The notes under the pieces were generated by a model. The model made no database searches. It saw only the letters and a list, made by a program, of their open reading frames with translations, and had not been told where the DNA came from. Position numbers and translations under genes: made by a program. From contig JALFNS010000037.1 in NCBI GenBank assembly GCA_022773945.1, positions 1-64,000 on the forward strand: a stretch of 64,000 nt of DNA, read 5' to 3'. The stretch is from Clostridiales bacterium (GTDB lineage: Bacteria > Bacillota > Clostridia > Peptostreptococcales > Anaerovoracaceae). This document shows, one piece after another, positions 58,708 through 64,000 of this stretch (within the stretch, counting starts at the first letter, position 1; each line of letters starts with the position of its first letter).

Positions 58708-59772
58708 GTGAAAAAGCAAGTAAAAGTCGGAAATATCAATATAGGCGGAGACGCACCTGTGTCAATTCAGTCCATGTGCAATACCGCCACTGAGGATGTT
58801 GAGTCTACGGTTGCTCAGCTCAGAAGGCTGGAGAATGCGGGCTGCGAAATAGCACGCCTGACGGTGCCGTCTCAGGAGGCCGTGGAAGCTTTTGCTGTGA
58901 TAAAGCAGCAGGTGGATATCCCTCTGGTTGCCGACATTCATTTTGACTACAGACTGGCCATCGGCGCCATAGACGCCGGTGCGGACAAGATAAGAATAAA
59001 TCCGGGAAATATCGGAGGAGAGGATAAGATCAGACAGGTCGCCGAGAAGGCCGGTGATGCCGGCATTCCTATAAGAGTGGGAGTAAACTCCGGATCTCTG
59101 GAAAGGGATATCATTGAGGCAAATGGCGGAGTGACGGCCGAAGGACTGGCGGAGAGCGCCATGAGAAATGTCGCACTGCTGGAAAAGTGCGGATTTGAGG
59201 ATATTGTGGTTTCTCTCAAGTCATCCGATGTGAAAATGAACTGCCGGGCCTACAGACTTGTTGACGGCATGTGTGACTACCCTCTTCACATAGGAGTCAC
59301 CGAGGCGGGTACACCGGAAATGGGCAGAATCAAATCGGCCGCAGGTCTGGGAGCTCTTCTTCTGGACGGCATAGGCGACACAATGAGAGTGTCTCTGACG
59401 GCCGATCCTGTGGAGGAAGTGGTTTTTGCACGTAAGCTCCTGGAGGCCACAGGGCTGAGACAGAGCGATTTCGAGATTGTATCCTGTCCTACATGCGGCA
59501 GAACGCAGGTGGACCTGGAGAAACTGGCCAATGAAGCGGAGAGGCGGCTGACGGCGCTATATCGCGAGAAGCAGGGGCTTCGCAGGGGACTCAAGGTGGC
59601 CGTCATGGGATGTGCCGTGAACGGACCGGGAGAGGCGGCAGGAGCAGATATTGGTGTTGCCTGCGGCAGAGGAGAAGGGCTTCTCTTCACCGGCGGCAGG
59701 ACGGTCAGGAAGGTTCCTGAAGAAGACATAGTAAACGAACTTATCAGAATGGCAGAGGAGTACAGCAGATAA
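58708..59772 (+). CDS. ispG: 4-hydroxy-3-methylbut-2-enyl diphosphate synthase
   Basis: 354 residues from a GTG start (58708). Later MEP-pathway step using a [4Fe-4S] cluster: VADIHFDYRLA, RINPGNIGG, and the cluster cysteines in SCPTCGRTQVDL and GCAVNGPGEA with the glutamate. GATAGGG is upstream. The stop overlaps the polC start by one base. Confidence 0.95.
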   Translation: MKKQVKVGNINIGGDAPVSIQSMCNTATEDVESTVAQLRRLENAGCEIARLTVPSQEAVEAFAVIKQQVDIPLVADIHFDYRLAIGAIDAGADKIRINPGNIGGEDKIRQVAEKAGDAGIPIRVGVNSGSLERDIIEANGGVTAEGLAESAMRNVALLEKCGFEDIVVSLKSSDVKMNCRAYRLVDGMCDYPLHIGVTEAGTPEMGRIKSAAGLGALLLDGIGDTMRVSLTADPVEEVVFARKLLEATGLRQSDFEIVSCPTCGRTQVDLEKLANEAERRLTALYREKQGLRRGLKVAVMGCAVNGPGEAAGADIGVACGRGEGLLFTGGRTVRKVPEEDIVNELIRMAEEYSR

Positions 59773-62700
59773 TGGAAGAGCTTCTGAAGAGTGTAATTGA
59801 CTTTTCAAAGAATGACAAATTCAAAAAGGAAGATCTCAGAATAGACATCAGGAAAGCCGCGATAGACAGCAACAGCTTCAGATTAACTCTGGAGCTGGTG
59901 CTGAATTTTGTTTTATCACCGGAGACGGTGGACAGATTCCGAACCGGGATTATGAGAAAGGTAAAGGGCATCAGAGATGTTGAGCTTAACATAATCTATG
60001 AAGAGGGATCGCAGAGAGAAATTCCCGTCAGAGAGAAGGCTCACGTAGAGCCTTCCGGGGAGAAACCATTCAGGGGAAAGGAAAGAAGGAAGAGAGACAG
60101 ATATACTCCTGTCAGAGGAAATCTCATTCTGGGCAGAAATTCCATACAGGGAGAGGAGACACCTCTGGAGGAAGTCACCTCAGAGAGTGGCAGGGTTATA
60201 GTCTCGGGAGAAGTGTTCAAATGCGAGAGCAGAACAATAAGAGAGAACACCAAGCTGGCCAGCATATATATTACTGACAACATGACCAGCCTTTGCGTGA
60301 AGGCCTTCGTTCAGGATGAGAAGTGGGATGATATAACAGAACATCTGAAAAAGGGAACGGGGGCTCTCATTGAGGGAATGGCACAGTGGGACAGATTCGA
60401 CAACTGTGTGACGGTTATGGCGGATGCCATAGAGAAGAGAGAGCGTGTAACGCGTGAGGACACCTGCGAGCACAAGCGTGTGGAGCTTCACGCTCACACG
60501 AAGATGAGCGCCATGGACGGACTCAATGAGGTGGGAAATCTCATTAAGACGGCGGCTGCATGGGGGCAGCCGGCAGTGGCGATTACGGACCACGGCGTTG
60601 TGCAGAGCTTCCCTGAGGCCGCCAGAACGGCAGACAAGCTCAGGAAGAACGACGGCCGGGAAATCAAGATAATCTACGGTATGGAGGGCTATGTGTTCGA
60701 CGACAGGGACTGCAGAAACCCTGACGGAAGCATCGATTACAAGAGCCGACCCACAAACCATATCATCCTGCTGGCGGCAACCCAGGAGGGTCTGAAAAAC
60801 ATATATAAGCTTGTTTCCTATTCCCACCTGAACTATTTTTACAAGAGACCGCGACTTCCAAAGTCGGTAATCGCGGAAAACAGAGAAGGAATAATTATCG
60901 GCTCAGCCTGTGAGGCGGGCGAGCTCTATCGTGCTGTCGCCGGAGGCAGACCGGCTGAAGAGGTTGACAGAATATGCGATTTCTATGACTACTTCGAGAT
61001 TCAGCCTCTCATAAACAACAAGTTTATGATTGAGAAAGGCATGGTAAGCGGCAACGATGAGCTCATGGATATAAACAGGCGCATAGTTGAGCTGGGCCGG
61101 GAGAAGAACAAGCCTGTTGTTGCCACCACGGATGCCCACTACGGGGAACCGGGAGATGCCGTGTACAGAAACATTCTCATGGCGGGAATGGGCTACAAGG
61201 ATGCCGAGAACGGACAGGGCCTCTACATGAGAACCACGAATGAAATGCTTGAGGAATTCGCCTATCTTGGTGAGGAGACGGCTTTTCAGGTGGTTGTTGA
61301 GAACACCTGCAGGATTGCCGATATGATAGACGGCGGCATAAGACCTGTACCTAAGGACAAGTATCCGCCTAAGATTCCTCATGCAGAGGAAACCCTCAGA
61401 GAGACATGCATGAGCAAGGCTCATGAGATATACGGAAACCCTCTGCCCGACGTTATAGGGGAGAGACTGGAGACGGAGCTCAACTCCATAATAAGCAACG
61501 GTTATGCGGTCATGTACGTTTCGGCTCAGAAACTGGTGCACAAGTCAATGGAGGACGGATATCTGGTAGGCTCCAGAGGTTCCGTGGGATCCTCACTGGC
61601 TGCCACCATGGCCGGAATAACTGAAGTCAACCCGCTTGAGCCGCATTACATATGCCCGAAGTGCAAGCATCTGGAGTGGGGGGACATGAACCTCTACGAC
61701 TGTGGAATTGATATGCCGGAGAAGGAATGTCCCGAGTGCGGAACCATGATGAACAGGGACGGATTCACAATTCCTTTCGCCACGTTCCTGGGATTCTCGG
61801 GTAACAAGGAACCGGATATCGACCTGAATTTCGCGGGAGAGTATCAGGCGGTCGCTCACAGGTATGTGGGAGAGATTTTCGGCGAGGAGAACGTGTACAA
61901 GGCGGGAACAATAGGCACCGTGGCGGACAAGACCGCCTACGGATATGTGATGAAATTTGCCGAGGAGTTCAACAAGCCGATGAACAAGTTCGAGGCGGAA
62001 AGACTGACTCAGGGGTGCACCGGGGTGAAACGAACCACGGGGCAGCATCCGGGTGGTATAATAATAGTGCCTGAAGGACATGAAATATATGAGTTCTGTC
62101 CGGTGCAGCATCCGGCGAACGATGTGAACTCCGATGTGATTACCACACATTACGAATACCATGATATAGATCAGAATCTGCTCAAGCTGGATATACTGGG
62201 ACACAACATACCGTCCATGATAAGACAGCTCCAGGACATGACAGGTGTTGACCCTATGAAGGCCGACCTTACAGACAGAAAGGTTCTGTCCATATTCAAC
62301 GGAGTCGAAGCGCTTGATATCAAGGACCCGGAATACAGGTTCGTGCACGGAACCTACGGAATACCGGAATTCGGAACATCCTTCGTGCGCGGAATGCTCG
62401 ATGATATACATCCCGAGAGATTCGCGGATCTGGTGCGCATATCCGGGTTCTCTCACGGAACGGACGTGTGGCTGAACAATGCCCAGGATTATATCAGGGA
62501 CGGTGTCGCCACCATGAGAGAGGTTATCTCAACACGTGACGACATAATGAACTACCTGATTCTCAAGGGAATAGACAACGAGATGTCCTTCAAGATAATG
62601 GAGGACGTTCGTAAGAACAGGCCGCTGAAGGAGGAGCAGCTGCAGGTTATGAAGGAGCACGATGTGCCGGACTGGTACATAGATTCCTGCATCAAGATAC

Positions 62701-63242
62701 AGTACATGTTCCCGAGAGCTCATGCGGTTGCCTATGTTATGATGTCCTTCCGTATGGCCTGGTACAAGGTGTACTATCCCGTTGAATTTTATGCCACTTA
62801 TTTCACGAGTGTGGTGGCCAACTTCGACTGTGATGTGATTCTGCGCGGCGGACAGGCATGTCTGGACAGAATAGAAGAGATAAAGAGCATGGGAAACAAT
62901 GCTACGGCCAAGGAACAGGGCGACGTTCTCGTTCTCGAGGTGGCCTACGAGATGTATTCCAGAGGATATTCATTCCATCCGGCAAGGCTGGGGCTTTCTG
63001 ACGCCACCAGATTCACGGCTCACGAGGGCAAGGTTGTACTGCCTTTCGTGGCTATTCCGGGAATGGGAGAAGGCGCGGCCAAATCCTTCGTCAGAGCTTA
63101 CGAGGAGAAGCCCTACGAAACCGTGGAGGAAATCGGAGAACGGGGCAAAGTCAACAAATCGGCAATCGAGGAGCTCCGTCGCCACGGAGTTCTGGAGGGA
63201 ATGCCGGAGACAGCACAGATCAGTTTTTTTCAGTTTATGTAG
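59772..63242 (+). CDS. polC: DNA polymerase III alpha subunit, PolC type, lacking the exonuclease domain
   Basis: 1156 residues; ordinary PolC is about 1430. Order: N-terminal domain, OB fold (to about 220), PHP (ELHAHTKMSAMDG near 235, TDHGVV near 270), then directly the second PHP part (RPTNHIILLAATQEGLKNIY near 323). In other PolC proteins the 3'-5' exonuclease is inserted between these two PHP parts; here only about 15 residues join them, so no DEDD motifs (FDVETTG) exist. The polymerase core is intact: zinc ribbon CPKC and CPECG, PDIDLNF with catalytic aspartates near 682-684, HGTDVWL, and the clamp-binding end QISFF. It is translated right after ispG (TAATG). Confidence 0.93.
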   Translation: MEELLKSVIDFSKNDKFKKEDLRIDIRKAAIDSNSFRLTLELVLNFVLSPETVDRFRTGIMRKVKGIRDVELNIIYEEGSQREIPVREKAHVEPSGEKPFRGKERRKRDRYTPVRGNLILGRNSIQGEETPLEEVTSESGRVIVSGEVFKCESRTIRENTKLASIYITDNMTSLCVKAFVQDEKWDDITEHLKKGTGALIEGMAQWDRFDNCVTVMADAIEKRERVTREDTCEHKRVELHAHTKMSAMDGLNEVGNLIKTAAAWGQPAVAITDHGVVQSFPEAARTADKLRKNDGREIKIIYGMEGYVFDDRDCRNPDGSIDYKSRPTNHIILLAATQEGLKNIYKLVSYSHLNYFYKRPRLPKSVIAENREGIIIGSACEAGELYRAVAGGRPAEEVDRICDFYDYFEIQPLINNKFMIEKGMVSGNDELMDINRRIVELGREKNKPVVATTDAHYGEPGDAVYRNILMAGMGYKDAENGQGLYMRTTNEMLEEFAYLGEETAFQVVVENTCRIADMIDGGIRPVPKDKYPPKIPHAEETLRETCMSKAHEIYGNPLPDVIGERLETELNSIISNGYAVMYVSAQKLVHKSMEDGYLVGSRGSVGSSLAATMAGITEVNPLEPHYICPKCKHLEWGDMNLYDCGIDMPEKECPECGTMMNRDGFTIPFATFLGFSGNKEPDIDLNFAGEYQAVAHRYVGEIFGEENVYKAGTIGTVADKTAYGYVMKFAEEFNKPMNKFEAERLTQGCTGVKRTTGQHPGGIIIVPEGHEIYEFCPVQHPANDVNSDVITTHYEYHDIDQNLLKLDILGHNIPSMIRQLQDMTGVDPMKADLTDRKVLSIFNGVEALDIKDPEYRFVHGTYGIPEFGTSFVRGMLDDIHPERFADLVRISGFSHGTDVWLNNAQDYIRDGVATMREVISTRDDIMNYLILKGIDNEMSFKIMEDVRKNRPLKEEQLQVMKEHDVPDWYIDSCIKIQYMFPRAHAVAYVMMSFRMAWYKVYYPVEFYATYFTSVVANFDCDVILRGGQACLDRIEEIKSMGNNATAKEQGDVLVLEVAYEMYSRGYSFHPARLGLSDATRFTAHEGKVVLPFVAIPGMGEGAAKSFVRAYEEKPYETVEEIGERGKVNKSAIEELRRHGVLEGMPETAQISFFQFM

Positions 63243-63261
63243 ATAAAGGAACAGTTACAAG

Positions 63262-64000
63262 ATGACAGTAGATTTCGCAAACAACAGGTACATACTTGAC
63301 GGCGCCATGGGAACAATGATGCAGCAGGCGGGAATGAAGGAGGGCGAAGACTCCACGGAATTCGCCATGAACAACCCGCAGGTTGTGGCAGATATTCACA
63401 GAGCCTATATTGAAGCGGGAGCGGATTTCATATATGCACCCACATTCAATCTGAACAGGGAGAAAGCAGAAGCGCTGGGAGGCAGTCTGCGCAGCGTCGT
63501 TATGAAGCTGGCAGAGCCGACAACAGCGGTCAGGGACAAGGCTGCCGAGGAAGGCCGTCGCGTATATGCGACTCTGGATATGGGTCCTACAGGCAGAATG
63601 ATTGAGCCTATGGGAGACATGACCTTCGAGGAGGCCTATGACATCTACAGTGAAATAGCAGCTGCCGGCAGAGATGCGGGCTGCGATGCGGCGGTAATAG
63701 AGACCATGACAAGTCTTTACGAGACCAGAGCCGCTCTTCTGGCAGTTAAGGAGAATACGGACCTGCCCGTTATGGTGTCCATGTCATTTGAGGAGAACGG
63801 CAGAACCTTCACGGGAACGGATATCGAGTCGATGGTTCTGACTCTGGAGGGAATGGGGGCCGATGCCATAGGAATCAACTGCTCCCTGGGGCCGGCTCAG
63901 ATACTGCCCCTTATAGAGAAGATGATGGACCTGACAGATCTGCCTGTATTCGCCAAGCCGAATGCGGGACTCCCCGATCCGCTCACGGGAGAATATAATA
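63262..64000 (+). CDS. metH: Methionine synthase/homocysteine methyltransferase, N-terminal part (cut by window end)
   Basis: The first 246 residues. The homocysteine-binding domain: ILDGAMGTMMQQAG, ADFIYAPTFNLNR, AAVIETMTSLYETRAAL, and GINCSLGP with the first zinc cysteine near residue 207. Further zinc cysteines, the methyltetrahydrofolate and cobalamin domains would lie beyond 64000. It could also be a short stand-alone homocysteine methyltransferase. AAAGGA lies upstream. It follows polC by 19 bp. Confidence 0.85.
   Translation, partial: MTVDFANNRYILDGAMGTMMQQAGMKEGEDSTEFAMNNPQVVADIHRAYIEAGADFIYAPTFNLNREKAEALGGSLRSVVMKLAEPTTAVRDKAAEEGRRVYATLDMGPTGRMIEPMGDMTFEEAYDIYSEIAAAGRDAGCDAAVIETMTSLYETRAALLAVKENTDLPVMVSMSFEENGRTFTGTDIESMVLTLEGMGADAIGINCSLGPAQILPLIEKMMDLTDLPVFAKPNAGLPDPLTGEYN

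Overview
The window looks like the chromosome of an anaerobic Gram-positive bacterium of the class Clostridia. The evidence is a Gram-positive PolC replicase, WhiA and RapZ, a class III fructose-bisphosphatase, a bcd-etfB-etfA cluster whose EtfA carries a ferredoxin domain, a Rex-type operator, meso-diaminopimelate dehydrogenase, and strong AGGAGG ribosome sites. AGA is the favoured arginine codon. A family such as Anaerovoracaceae would fit (a lysine-fermentation type kce gene, many peptide and amino-acid genes), but I cannot place it firmly from sequence alone.

Layout. 1-4070: a LuxR regulator, nitrilase-family amidohydrolase and APC permease cassette, bracketed by two small arrays of a 39-bp near-palindromic repeat, then tRNA-Arg. 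4100-10600: a serine hydrolase, then on the minus strand maf with a zinc-ribbon membrane protein, and hypA-hypB-hypF for [NiFe]-hydrogenase maturation. 10700-14600: a MetP/MetS amino-acid importer with its 38-residue small subunit, a GPH-family sugar symporter and a thioesterase. 14680-23670: a cell-envelope/regulator block: a phosphoesterase, a MoaA-like protein without iron-sulfur cysteines, a Fic-fold protein with a ruined active site, an AI-2E transporter, a murB-PHP fusion, rapZ, kce, whiA and rlmD. 23630-28450: an accessory stretch (direct repeats at the rlmD 3' end, DUF4143 ATPase, macro-domain and VWA proteins, ogt, a DinJ-PIN toxin-antitoxin pair). 28460-39660: panBC, then a long run purC-purA-purB-thioesterase-metY-metA-flavin reductase, and fbp. 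39700-43150: bcd-etfB-etfA behind a Rex-like site. 43200-48690: a class A penicillin-binding protein divergent from comEC. 48690-52770 (minus): ddh-lysA-dapA-dapB behind a structured leader with a terminator. 52870-53085: an unlisted 25-residue peptide gene with its own promoter and terminator. 53600-64000: pyrH-frr, then uppS-cdsA-dxr-rseP-ispG-polC-metH (metH runs off the end).

How it fits together. Aspartate-family amino acids recur: lysine/DAP is made in one step by Ddh, methionine by MetA/MetY/MetH and imported by MetPS, and a lysine-fermentation type enzyme (Kce) sits nearby. Bcd/EtfAB would be the electron-bifurcating end of butyrate-forming fermentation, under NADH/NAD+ control through Rex.

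Most interesting points: (1) the ddh leader can fold into a hairpin whose loop is complementary to a downstream segment (an H-type pseudoknot), and that segment also forms a 12-bp antiterminator; it also encodes a 13-codon peptide and matches no riboswitch class I know; (2) the 25-residue peptide gene next to it; (3) a PolC with no 3'-5' exonuclease domain; (4) the adjacent degenerate MoaA-like and Fic-like proteins; (5) an A8 run at the murB-PHP junction, where a one-base shift restores a stop overlapping the PHP start; (6) three genes whose -10 box lies only 6-7 nt from the start codon, suggesting leaderless mRNAs; (7) inverted 39-bp repeat arrays around the first cassette.
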